Positions 15,719 to 24,029 of a stretch of DNA of 64,000 bases are shown piece after piece. The notes under the pieces were generated by a model. It worked only from the letters and a program-made list of their open reading frames with translations, did not search any database and was not told the DNA's origin. The position numbers were made by a program, and so were the translations under genes. How positions within the stretch are numbered: the stretch's first letter is position 1; each line of letters begins with the position of its first letter. Location of the stretch: assembly GCF_000382265.1 (NCBI RefSeq), contig NZ_KB907977.1, positions 62,001 to 126,000 of the forward strand, given 5' to 3'. The DNA is from Yoonia vestfoldensis DSM 16212 (lineage in GTDB: Bacteria; Pseudomonadota; Alphaproteobacteria; Rhodobacterales; Rhodobacteraceae).

Positions 15719-18471
15719 TGTTCATGATCGGACCTATCGGATTTGTGGCACCGATGCTGCTGCTTGGCCTCATCGCCCTGCCGATCCTGTGGATATTGCT
15801 GCGCGCGGTCCCGCCTGCGCCTGTGCGGCGGCGGTTCCCCGGTGTCGCACTGCTGCTCGGGCTGACAGACGACGAAAGCCAGTCCGACCGCACCCCATGG
15901 TGGCTGCTGTTGTTGCGTCTGTTGGCTATCGCCGCCGTCATCATCGGCTTTGCGGGGCCGACGCTGAACCCGCAACAGGCGCGCGACGGGCGCGGCGATC
16001 TGGTGATTGCACTCGACGGCACGTGGGCCGGTGCGCCCGATTGGCAGGCCAAGATCGACCGGGTGTCGGCGCTTTTGACCGAAGCCGCAGCCAGTGAGCG
16101 CCGGGTCGCCGTCGTCACGCTGACCGGGCTGCCACTGGCCGAACCGCTGCCCTTTGCAGCACCGAACGCCTGGCAGGAACGGCTGGCGAACCTGCAACCG
16201 CAACCGTGGCAACCTGTTGCTGCTGCTCCTTATTTCGTAGATCAGGGAGATTTCGAGACCTATTGGATCAGCGACGGCCTCGACTATCCGGGCCGCGACG
16301 ACCTGCTGGCCGCCTTCGAGGCGGCGGGCAATGTGACGGTGTTCCAGACACCACGTCAGGTGACCGGCCTGCGCCCTGCACGGTTCGAAGATGGCGAGGT
16401 CCGCGTGAGTGCTGCCCGCACGCCGGTTGGTGCACCCAGCGAGACGACAGTCACCGCCATCGGTCTTGATCCCGCAGGCGTGGAACGGGCGCTTGCCACT
16501 GTGCCTCTAATGTTCGAGGCCGGTCAGCAAGTGGCCGAAGCCACGCTCGACCTGCCGCCCGAATTGCGCAACCGGATCACCCGGTTCGAGCTGACGGGCA
16601 CCCGCTCGGCCGCCGCCGTCAGCCTTGGCGATGATGCCTTGCGGCGGCGAGAGGTTGCGCTGATCGCAGGCCGAGATGACCGTGAAGGGCTGGAATTGCT
16701 GTCGCAACTCTTTTACCTGCGCGAGGCGCTGGAGCCCACCGCCGACCTGATCGACGGCAATCTGGAAGACGTCCTGCTTGCCAATCCCGATGTGATCATT
16801 CTGGCAGATGTCGCGATCCTGACCGATATCGAGGCGCAGGGCATCGCCGATTGGGTTGATCAGGGCGGGCTTTTGTTGCGTTTCGCCGGACCGCGTCTTG
16901 CGGCATCCGACGTGGGCCGCCGCGCCGAGGACCCGCTGTTGCCCGTCCGCCTGCGCGAAGGTGGCCGCAGCGTCGGCGGCGCGATGAGCTGGGGCGAACC
17001 CAAGGCGCTGGCGCCCTTTGCCCCCGATACGCCGTTCTTTGGCCTGACCATCCCCGACGATGTGACCGTCACCAGTCAGGTCATGGCGCAGCCCGACCCG
17101 ACGCTGGCTGACCGCGTGATCGCTCAGCTGGCCGATGGCACGCCCTTGGTCACACGCAAATTTAGCGGTGACGGGCAGGTGGTGCTGGTCCATGTGACGG
17201 CAAATGCCGAATGGTCGAGCCTGCCTTTGTCGGGCCTTTTCGTGCAGATGCTGGAACGGCTCGCTGTGTCCACCCGCCCCGCGACGCCCGATGCCACAGA
17301 GCTTGAAGGCACGACATGGCAGCCGCAGGAATTGCTCGATGCTTACGGACGTTTGCAGGACGGGCGTGATCTGGCCGGTGTCGCGGGCGAAGTGCTGGCC
17401 GCCGGCATGACCGGACCGCAATTGCAGCCGGGGCTCTATGCCGAGCGCGACCGCCAGATCGCGGTGAACGTGATCGGGCCGGACACTGTGTTGACCGCCG
17501 CCCAATGGCCCGCGCGGATCGCTGTCGAAGGCATGGATGTGCTGCGCGCGACCGCGCTGAAAGGCTGGCTGCTGACGGCGGCACTGGCGCTGCTGCTGGT
17601 CGACCTGATTGCGTCGATGGCCGTGGGCGGCCGCCTGCGCGGGCCGCGCGCGGATGTCGCGGCGGCTGTTTTGCTGGCATTCTTCATCGCGCCGGATGCG
17701 CAGGCGCAGGCCACCGAGGACTTTGCGATCCAAGCCACGTCAGAGGTGGTGCTGGCCCATGTGCTGACAGGCGATCCAGAGGTTGACGAGGTGACGGCCG
17801 CAGGCCTGTTGGGCCTGTCGCAGACTTTGTTCCGGCGCACCTCGATCGAACCTGCGGCCCCGATGGGTGTGAATATCGAAACTGATGAATTGGCGTTCTT
17901 TCCGTTTCTTTACTGGCCGATCACGGCGGATCAGCCGCTGCCCAGCCGCGAGGCCTATGGCAAGCTGAACCGCTATCTGCGATCGGGCGGGATGATCCTG
18001 TTTGACACCCGCGATGCCGATACTGCGCGGTTCGGGTCCGGCTCTCCCGAGGGTGCGCGGTTGCAGGCGATTGCGCGGTCGCTGGATATCCCGCCGCTGG
18101 AACCGATTCCGGCCGACCATGTGCTGACACGCACGTTTTATCTGTTGCAGGATTTTCCGGGCCGCCACGCCAGCCGCGATGTCTGGGTCGAGGCCGCACC
18201 CGTGGATGCCGTCCAGATCGAGGGTGTACCGTTCCGCAATCTGAACGACGGCGTGACGCCGGTAGTGATCGGTGGCAACGACTGGGCGCGCGCCTGGGCC
18301 GTGACATCGAACGGTGGGCCGATGTTCCCTGTCGGGCGCGGCACAGCAGGCGAACGCCAGCGCGAGATCGCGCTGCGGTTTGGCGTCAACCTGATCATGC
18401 ATGTGCTGACGGGGAATTACAAATCCGATCAGGTCCATGTGCCGGACCTGCTTGACAGGCTCGGGCAATGA
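15718..18471 (+). CDS. BatA-type N-terminus / DUF4159 membrane protein
   Basis: 917 residues. The N-terminus has two membrane segments (about 4-28 and 60-85) with the BatA-like PPAPVRRRFPG linker between. A long extracytoplasmic region follows, then a further membrane segment (about 617-640), and the C-terminal 200 residues match DUF4159 (LAFFPFLYWPIT, LRSGGMILFDTRD). It is typical of MoxR operons in alphaproteobacteria; the biological role, often discussed as envelope stress, is not established. Confidence 0.88.
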   Translation: MFMIGPIGFVAPMLLLGLIALPILWILLRAVPPAPVRRRFPGVALLLGLTDDESQSDRTPWWLLLLRLLAIAAVIIGFAGPTLNPQQARDGRGDLVIALDGTWAGAPDWQAKIDRVSALLTEAAASERRVAVVTLTGLPLAEPLPFAAPNAWQERLANLQPQPWQPVAAAPYFVDQGDFETYWISDGLDYPGRDDLLAAFEAAGNVTVFQTPRQVTGLRPARFEDGEVRVSAARTPVGAPSETTVTAIGLDPAGVERALATVPLMFEAGQQVAEATLDLPPELRNRITRFELTGTRSAAAVSLGDDALRRREVALIAGRDDREGLELLSQLFYLREALEPTADLIDGNLEDVLLANPDVIILADVAILTDIEAQGIADWVDQGGLLLRFAGPRLAASDVGRRAEDPLLPVRLREGGRSVGGAMSWGEPKALAPFAPDTPFFGLTIPDDVTVTSQVMAQPDPTLADRVIAQLADGTPLVTRKFSGDGQVVLVHVTANAEWSSLPLSGLFVQMLERLAVSTRPATPDATELEGTTWQPQELLDAYGRLQDGRDLAGVAGEVLAAGMTGPQLQPGLYAERDRQIAVNVIGPDTVLTAAQWPARIAVEGMDVLRATALKGWLLTAALALLLVDLIASMAVGGRLRGPRADVAAAVLLAFFIAPDAQAQATEDFAIQATSEVVLAHVLTGDPEVDEVTAAGLLGLSQTLFRRTSIEPAAPMGVNIETDELAFFPFLYWPITADQPLPSREAYGKLNRYLRSGGMILFDTRDADTARFGSGSPEGARLQAIARSLDIPPLEPIPADHVLTRTFYLLQDFPGRHASRDVWVEAAPVDAVQIEGVPFRNLNDGVTPVVIGGNDWARAWAVTSNGGPMFPVGRGTAGERQREIALRFGVNLIMHVLTGNYKSDQVHVPDLLDRLGQ

Positions 18472-18492
18472 GAATGCGGCTGAACTTGACCT

Positions 18493-18557
18493 GTCAGATG
18501 TCACGACATCTGACGCCTCCGGCGGGGATTAACGTGAATTGCCACAGGCAATTCACG
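18493..18557 (+). repeat. Twin hairpins in the moxR operon with fragmentary R1 repeat (copy g)
   Basis: Two perfect hairpins separate DUF4159 from the next gene: GTCAGATGT/ACATCTGAC (18493-18514, four-base loop) and CGTGAATTGCC/GGCAATTCACG (18533-18557, three-base loop). Between them lies GCCTCCGGCGGGGAT (18515-18529), identical to the left half of R1, and GCACGGAAGAAG resumes near 18560 like its right end. It looks like an R1 copy interrupted by a palindrome. No U-tract follows, so it is more likely an mRNA processing or stability element than a terminator. Confidence 0.7.
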
Positions 18558-18586
18558 CGGCACGGAAGAAGTGGGGATTTCGGTAA

Positions 18587-20656
18587 ATGACCGGCACGGT
18601 GATCTTTGACCCGCTGATCCCGCTGATCGCGGTTTATGGTCTGGCGGGGCTGGTCGTCGTGGCCGTCACGCTCGCCGTCTGGCGGCGGTTGCCGGGCTGG
18701 TGGCTGCGCGGGCTGGCGGGCGTGGCCTTGCTGGCCGCGATGGCGAACCCGTCCTTGCAGCGCGAGGATCGTGCCCCGCTGAGCGATATCATCATGGTCG
18801 TCGTGGATGAAAGCGCCAGCCAGCGCATCGCGGGCCGCCCCGACCAGAATGCGCAGGCACTGGCGAACATCACCGAAGAACTGGAACGCCAGCCCAATAC
18901 CGAAATGCGCCTTGTCACTTTGGGCGATGCCGAGGGGGATCAGGGCACCGCCCTGATGACAGCGCTGTCGCAAGCGCTGGCCGAAGAACCGCAAGGCCGG
19001 GTCGCGGGGATCGTCGTGATCTCGGACGGGCGTGTGCATGACATGGAAAATGCGCCTGCCCTGCCCACGCCGCTGCATCTGCTGCTGACGGGCGAGCCTG
19101 ACGATTGGGACCGCAGGTTGGTCGTGTCCAATGCCCCCGCCTTTGCCATTCTGGGCGAGACATTCAACCTGACACTGCGGATCGAGGATCAGGGTGCCGC
19201 ACCGGAGACACAAACGGTCGACCTGTCGATTTCCATCGATGGCGATACACCAATGACCCTGCCCGTTCCCATCGGCCGCGACATCGAACTGCCCGTGCAG
19301 CTGGAGCACGCGGGCATGAACGTGCTGCAATTCACGATTCCGACCGCCGAGGGCGAGTTGACCGACCGCAACAATGCCGCCGTCATCCAGATCAACGGCG
19401 TCCGCGACCGGCTGAGCGTGCTCTTGGTGTCTGGCGAGCCGCATCCGGGCGAGCGGACCTGGCGCAACCTGTTGAAATCGGATGCGGCCGTGGACCTCGT
19501 GCATTTCACGATCCTGCGCCCGCCCGAAAAACAGGACGGCGTGCCGGTCAATGAATTGTCGCTGATCGCCTTTCCCACGCGCGAGCTGTTTCTGGAAAAG
19601 ATCAACGATTTCGACCTGATCATCTTTGATCGTTACCGCCGTCGGGGTATTCTGCCGAACGCTTATCTCGACAATATCCGCAATTACGTCGAACAAGGCG
19701 GTGCCGTGCTGATCTCTTCCGGACCGGAATACGGGTCCGCTGAAAGCATCTATCGTTCGCCTCTTGGTGCTGTGCTGCCTGGTGCGCCGACCGCGCGCGT
19801 GTTCGAGGAAGGTTTCGTGCCGCAAATCACCGATCTGGGTGCCCGCCATCCGGTGACGGCCGGTCTTGACGATCTGTCGCCGCCTGCGGCCGACGGCGAC
19901 GGGCCGGGCTGGGGCCGCTGGTTCCGGCTGGTCGATGTGCTGGTCCCGCAGGAAGCGTCGGTCGTCATGTCTGGCATCGATGACCGCCCCCTGCTGATCC
20001 TGAACCGGATCGGGGAAGGCCGTGTCGCGCTGATGGCTTCGGATCATTCCTGGCTTTGGGATCGCGGCTATGAAGGCGGCGGTCCGCAGCTGGAACTACT
20101 GCGCCGGTTGGCGCATTGGATGATGCGCGAACCTGAACTGGAAGAAGAGGCGCTGTTCGTCGAACCAATGGGCCAGCAGATGCGGATCATCCGCCGCACC
20201 CTGTCGGAAACCACCGGTGACGTGACGATCACCCACCCCGACGGAACCGACACCACCGTGCCATTGACCGAGGTCTCGCCCGGCCGGTTCGAGACCTTGT
20301 GGGATGCGCCCGAAATCGGGCTTTACCGGCTTGACGACGGTGACGAACAGGCCGTGATCGCCCTTGGCCCCACGGCACCGCGTGAATTCGAACAGACGAT
20401 CGCCACCGGCGAGGTGCTCGCCCCGATGATCGACGAACAGCGCGGCGGGGTCATGCCCGTGTCGGCGGGGTCCGTCGATATCCGCGCCGTGCGTCCGGGC
20501 CGTCCTGCCGCCGGGCGTGGCTGGATCGGGATCACCCCGCGCGAGGCATTCCAGACGGCGGATATCAAGATCACGCCGCTGGTGCCTGCCTGGCTGTTTT
20601 TGTTGCTGGCCGCGATGTTGAGCGTGGGGGCGTGGCTGCGCGAAGGGCGGCGCTAA
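18587..20656 (+). CDS. Large membrane protein of MoxR operon (glutamine amidotransferase-like fold)
   Basis: 689 residues. Two N-terminal membrane segments (about 7-27 and 36-54), then a vWA-like beginning IIMVVVDESASQR near residue 66, a beta-sandwich stretch, a class I amidotransferase-like region around 330-470 (DFDLIIFDRYRR, GGAVLISSGPEYG, ALMASDHSWLW), and a C-terminal membrane segment (about 660-680). The amidotransferase catalytic Cys is absent, so it is not expected to hydrolyse glutamine. It closes the operon; its stop overlaps the stop of the convergent DUF599 gene. Confidence 0.82.
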   Translation: MTGTVIFDPLIPLIAVYGLAGLVVVAVTLAVWRRLPGWWLRGLAGVALLAAMANPSLQREDRAPLSDIIMVVVDESASQRIAGRPDQNAQALANITEELERQPNTEMRLVTLGDAEGDQGTALMTALSQALAEEPQGRVAGIVVISDGRVHDMENAPALPTPLHLLLTGEPDDWDRRLVVSNAPAFAILGETFNLTLRIEDQGAAPETQTVDLSISIDGDTPMTLPVPIGRDIELPVQLEHAGMNVLQFTIPTAEGELTDRNNAAVIQINGVRDRLSVLLVSGEPHPGERTWRNLLKSDAAVDLVHFTILRPPEKQDGVPVNELSLIAFPTRELFLEKINDFDLIIFDRYRRRGILPNAYLDNIRNYVEQGGAVLISSGPEYGSAESIYRSPLGAVLPGAPTARVFEEGFVPQITDLGARHPVTAGLDDLSPPAADGDGPGWGRWFRLVDVLVPQEASVVMSGIDDRPLLILNRIGEGRVALMASDHSWLWDRGYEGGGPQLELLRRLAHWMMREPELEEEALFVEPMGQQMRIIRRTLSETTGDVTITHPDGTDTTVPLTEVSPGRFETLWDAPEIGLYRLDDGDEQAVIALGPTAPREFEQTIATGEVLAPMIDEQRGGVMPVSAGSVDIRAVRPGRPAAGRGWIGITPREAFQTADIKITPLVPAWLFLLLAAMLSVGAWLREGRR

Positions 20657-21345
20657 TCGTTCATCAACACGTTGCGCGGCAATGACGCAAATTCGCGCGA
20701 CCAGATGATCCAGGCGACGATGATCGTCGCCACGACCAACGCGCCAGGACCGGCCAGCCAGGCCAGCGCCGCAAGCGCGAAATACATCGACCGCAGGCCA
20801 CGGTTGAAATTCATCGCCGCGCGGATGTTCAGCTCTGCCGCTTGTGCTGCACGCGGATAGGCGATGGGGTCCGCCGGATCGTTCGGCACCGAGGCCATGA
20901 CCACAGCGCAATAGCCAAAGACGCGGTTGGACCAGACAAATTTGAGAAACCCGTTGGTCAGGAACAGCGCCACAAGCGCAAGCTTGATCTGCCAGATCAG
21001 GACGGGCACCTGGGTATCCGTCACCTCTGCCGCGACGCCGCGCAGGCTTTCGGTATTGCCGAGCAATGCCAACACGCCGCCGATGGCGAACAGACTGGTC
21101 GAGGCGAAAAATGCCGTGCCTTCGCGCAACCCCCCCAATATCTGGCTGTCGAAGATCCGCGGTTCGCGGGTGACAAAAACCTTCATCCAGTCGCGCCGCC
21201 GTTCGGACATCAGCGTGGTCACAGAGGGGTTCTTTGCGCCGGGATGTTCGATCCGCCAGCCGATCACGAACCAGACCAGCACGATGAGCGCCGCAGCGAT
21301 GGCGTCGAACAGGCTGAGCAAGGCAAGATGATCAAACAAGGTCAT
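20653..21345 (-). CDS. DUF599 domain-containing membrane protein
   Basis: 230 residues, four or more membrane segments (about 5-27, 74-95, 111-135, 187-215). The DUF599-type pattern is seen in MSERRRDWMKVFVTREPR and in FNRGLRSMYFALAALAWLAGP. Function of the family is unknown. Start 21345 (MTLFDHLA) is chosen because upstream codons are not protein-like; no good Shine-Dalgarno. Divergent from glcD and convergent (4-base stop overlap) with the moxR operon. Confidence 0.85.
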   Translation of the reverse strand: MTLFDHLALLSLFDAIAAALIVLVWFVIGWRIEHPGAKNPSVTTLMSERRRDWMKVFVTREPRIFDSQILGGLREGTAFFASTSLFAIGGVLALLGNTESLRGVAAEVTDTQVPVLIWQIKLALVALFLTNGFLKFVWSNRVFGYCAVVMASVPNDPADPIAYPRAAQAAELNIRAAMNFNRGLRSMYFALAALAWLAGPGALVVATIIVAWIIWSREFASLPRNVLMND

Positions 21346-21374
21346 GCAAAATCTGTAACGGGTCCAGTTACGAC

Positions 21375-21403
21375 TTGCCAGACGGCAAAATTGGTCATAT
21401 AAT
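21375..21403 (+). promoter_or_regulatory. Sigma70-type promoter of glcDEF
   Basis: TTGCCA (21375-21380), 17 bases, TATAAT (21398-21403), the best -35/-10 pair in the window. The predicted transcript starts near 21410, about 24 bases before the glcD ATG. Confidence 0.75.
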
Positions 21404-21410
21404 TTTACCA
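21392..21410. promoter_or_regulatory. Candidate FadR/GntR-family operator over the glcD promoter
   Basis: TGGTCATATAATTTTACCA, of the form TGGT-N11-ACCA, completely covers the -10 box, a repressor position. It agrees in 15 of 19 bases with the palindrome in front of the FadR-type gene at 38287. Inferred to be the same regulator's site. Confidence 0.6.
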
Positions 21411-21433
21411 GTCGCAGCGATAGGAGGTCCTCA

Positions 21434-22867
21434 ATGCAAATGCCATTGCCGAACGCGGGTGTCTTGTCCCGCAAGGACCAGATCGTCGCCCGCTTGACCG
21501 CCGTGCTGCCGCCCGATGCGTTGATGTCCGATATCGCGGAAACCCGCGCCTATGAATGCGACGCGCTGACCGCTTATCGCTGCCCACCGCTGGCTGTCGT
21601 GCTGCCATCCACGACCGCAGAAGTCGCCGCAGTGCTGAAGGTCTGCCACGAACTCGGTGTTCCGGTTGTGCCGCGCGGATCGGGGACCTCGCTGGCGGGT
21701 GGTGCATTGCCGACGGCGGATTGCGTGATCCTTGGCGTCGCGCGCATGACACAGGTGATCGAGACGAATTACCCCGACCGCTATATCCGCGTGCAGACCG
21801 GCCGCACCAACCTGTCGGTGACAGGGGCGGTCGAGGCGGACGGGTTTTTCTATGCCCCGGACCCCAGCAGCCAGCTTGCCTGTGCCATCGCAGGCAATAT
21901 CGCGATGAATTCGGGCGGCGCGCATTGCCTGAAATACGGGGTGACAACCAACAACCTGCTGGGTGTGACGCTGGTCACGATGGACGGCACGGTGATGGAG
22001 ATCGGCGGCGCGCATATGGATGCCGGCGGGCTGGACCTGCTGGGCGTGATTTGCGGGTCCGAGGGGCAGTTGGGTGTGGTGACAGAAGCGACCCTGCGCA
22101 TTCTGCCCAAACCCGAAGGCGCGCGGCCTGTGCTGATGGGTTATGACAGTTCCGAAGTGGCGGGTCAGGTCGTGACCGACATCATCAAGGCGGGCATCCT
22201 GCCCGTCGCCATCGAATTCATGGACCGTCCCTGCATCGAGGCGACCGAAGCCTTTGCCCACGCAGGCTATCCGATCTGCGAGGCGCTGCTGATCGTCGAG
22301 GTCGAAGGATCGCCCGCCGAGATCGACGCGCAGCTCGCCCTGATCATGGACATCGCGCGCAACCACAAGCCGGTGGAATTGCGCGAGGCCAAGGATGCCG
22401 CCGAGGCGGGCCGCATCTGGCTGGGCCGCAAATCTGCCTTTGGGGCGATGGGGCAGATCAATGATTACATGTGTCTGGACGGCACGATCCCTGTATCGGC
22501 GCTGCCTTATGTGCTGCGCCGGATCGGCGAGATGTCCAAGGAATACGGATTGGCCGTGGGCAATGTGTTCCATGCCGGTGACGGCAACATGCATCCGCTG
22601 ATCCTGTTTGATGCCAATAAACCCGGCGACCTGGAACTGTGCGAGGCGTTCGGTGCCGATATCCTGCGGCTGTGCGTCGAGGTCGGCGGCTGTCTGACCG
22701 GCGAACATGGCGTGGGGATCGAAAAGCGCGACCTGATGCATGTGCAATTCGCCCCCGCCGACCTGGAAGCGCAGATGGCGGTCAAAGATGTGTTTGATCC
22801 GGCCTGGTTGCTGAATGCGGCCAAGGTGTTTCCGCTGGATAGCTCTGCCCCCAGGCGCGCGGCTTGA
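21434..22867 (+). CDS. glcD: Glycolate oxidase subunit GlcD (FAD-linked)
   Basis: 477 residues. FAD-binding (PCMH) domain with VPRGSGTSLAGGALP (about residues 78-92), and a C-terminal FAD-linked oxidase domain with VGNVFHAGDGNMHPLILFD and the LTGEHGVGIEKR motif. With GlcE and GlcF it oxidises glycolate to glyoxylate at the membrane, feeding electrons to quinone. TAGGAGGT lies seven bases upstream of the ATG. First gene of glcDEF; its 3' end is followed by an R1-type hairpin/repeat module. Confidence 0.95.
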   Translation: MQMPLPNAGVLSRKDQIVARLTAVLPPDALMSDIAETRAYECDALTAYRCPPLAVVLPSTTAEVAAVLKVCHELGVPVVPRGSGTSLAGGALPTADCVILGVARMTQVIETNYPDRYIRVQTGRTNLSVTGAVEADGFFYAPDPSSQLACAIAGNIAMNSGGAHCLKYGVTTNNLLGVTLVTMDGTVMEIGGAHMDAGGLDLLGVICGSEGQLGVVTEATLRILPKPEGARPVLMGYDSSEVAGQVVTDIIKAGILPVAIEFMDRPCIEATEAFAHAGYPICEALLIVEVEGSPAEIDAQLALIMDIARNHKPVELREAKDAAEAGRIWLGRKSAFGAMGQINDYMCLDGTIPVSALPYVLRRIGEMSKEYGLAVGNVFHAGDGNMHPLILFDANKPGDLELCEAFGADILRLCVEVGGCLTGEHGVGIEKRDLMHVQFAPADLEAQMAVKDVFDPAWLLNAAKVFPLDSSAPRRAA

Positions 22868-22932
22868 GGGGGCTTTGCCCCCGCCCCGGACCCTGTCCGG
22901 GACTCCCCCAGGATATTTGTGCTCGGAAGATG
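22868..22932 (+). repeat. R1 repeat, copy c, with two leading hairpins
   Basis: Begins at the glcD stop: GGGGGC-TTT-GCCCCC (about 22868-22882), then CCCGGAC-CCT-GTCCGGG (about 22885-22901), then CCCCCAGGATATTTGTG and CTCGGAAGATG ending at 22932. The final GGAAGA serves as Shine-Dalgarno for glcE, whose ATG follows three bases after the core. Confidence 0.8.
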
Positions 22933-22934
22933 AT

Positions 22935-24029
22935 ATGAGACCAGAGACGGAAGAGGCGCTGGCGCAAATGATCGTGTCGGCGGACGGCCCGCTGCGGATT
23001 GTCGGGGGCGGCACGCGGCCCATCGGGCGTAGTGTCGGCGCGGCACTGTCATTGGCCGGGATGGCGGGGATCACACTGTATGAACCCGGCGCGCTGACGC
23101 TGGTGGCCAAGGCGGGCACGCCTTTGGCCGAAGTGCAGACGCGGCTGGCGGCGGAAAACCAGCGGCTGGCGTTTGAACCGATGGATCACCGAGCACTTTT
23201 GAGCACAAGCGGAGAGCCGACGATCGGTGGCATGGTCGCGGCGAATGTATCGGGGCCGCGGCGGATTGCCGTAGGGGCCTGCCGTGATTTCATGCTTGGC
23301 GTGCGGTTTGTCGATGGCGCGGGCCATATCATCAAGAACGGCGGCCGCGTGATGAAGAACGTCACGGGCTATGATCTGGTCAAGCTGCTGACAGGGTCCT
23401 ATGGCACCTTGGGTGTGCTGACGGAAGTCTCGCTCAAGGTGCTGCCCGATGTGGAAACGCAGGCGACGCTGGTGCTCGACGGGCTGGATGACGCCACGGC
23501 CGTGGCCGCGATGGCGGCGGCCATGTCCTCGCCTTTCGAGGTGACGGGGGCGGCGCATGATCCCGCAGCGGGGCGCACGCTGTTGCGGCTGGAAGGCTTT
23601 GCCGCCTCGGTCGCGTATCGTGCGCAGGCGCTGGCGGGGGTCCTCGCGCCGTTTGGCACGGTGACGGTGCTGGATGATCCCGCGCAAGGGGCGGCAATCT
23701 GGGCCGCAATCCGCGATGTGACCGCATTCGCGGGGCAAGAGGGTGATGTCTGGCGGTTGTCAGTCAAGGCGTCGGACGCGCCTGCGCTGGTGGCCAAGGC
23801 GGGCGCGCGGGCGGCAATCTATGACTGGGCGGGCGGATTGGTCTGGCTGCTGACAGATGGCGATCTGCGCGCGAGGCTGGGGGATTTTGCGGGCCATGCG
23901 ACGCTGATCCGGGGGCAGGCGGATGTGCCGGTGTTCCAGCCGGAACCGGCCCCTGTCGCGGCGCTGAGCGCAGGGCTGCGCGCGAAATTCGATCCGCGCG
24001 GGATATTCAATCCGGGGATGATGGGCTGA
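22935..24029 (+). CDS. glcE: Glycolate oxidase subunit GlcE
   Basis: 364 residues, an FAD-binding PCMH-domain protein shorter than GlcD. Seen: IVGGGTRPIGR near residue 20, LSTSGEPTIGGMVAANVSGPRR (about 91-112, first half quoted only as family pattern), and KNVTGYDLVKLLTGSYGTLG. It lacks the C-terminal oxidase domain of GlcD, as expected of GlcE. Start 22935 is set by the GGAAGA of the R1 repeat; the frame is open further upstream through the repeat but has no better start. Stop overlaps the glcF start (TGATG). Confidence 0.93.
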   Translation: MRPETEEALAQMIVSADGPLRIVGGGTRPIGRSVGAALSLAGMAGITLYEPGALTLVAKAGTPLAEVQTRLAAENQRLAFEPMDHRALLSTSGEPTIGGMVAANVSGPRRIAVGACRDFMLGVRFVDGAGHIIKNGGRVMKNVTGYDLVKLLTGSYGTLGVLTEVSLKVLPDVETQATLVLDGLDDATAVAAMAAAMSSPFEVTGAAHDPAAGRTLLRLEGFAASVAYRAQALAGVLAPFGTVTVLDDPAQGAAIWAAIRDVTAFAGQEGDVWRLSVKASDAPALVAKAGARAAIYDWAGGLVWLLTDGDLRARLGDFAGHATLIRGQADVPVFQPEPAPVAALSAGLRAKFDPRGIFNPGMMG

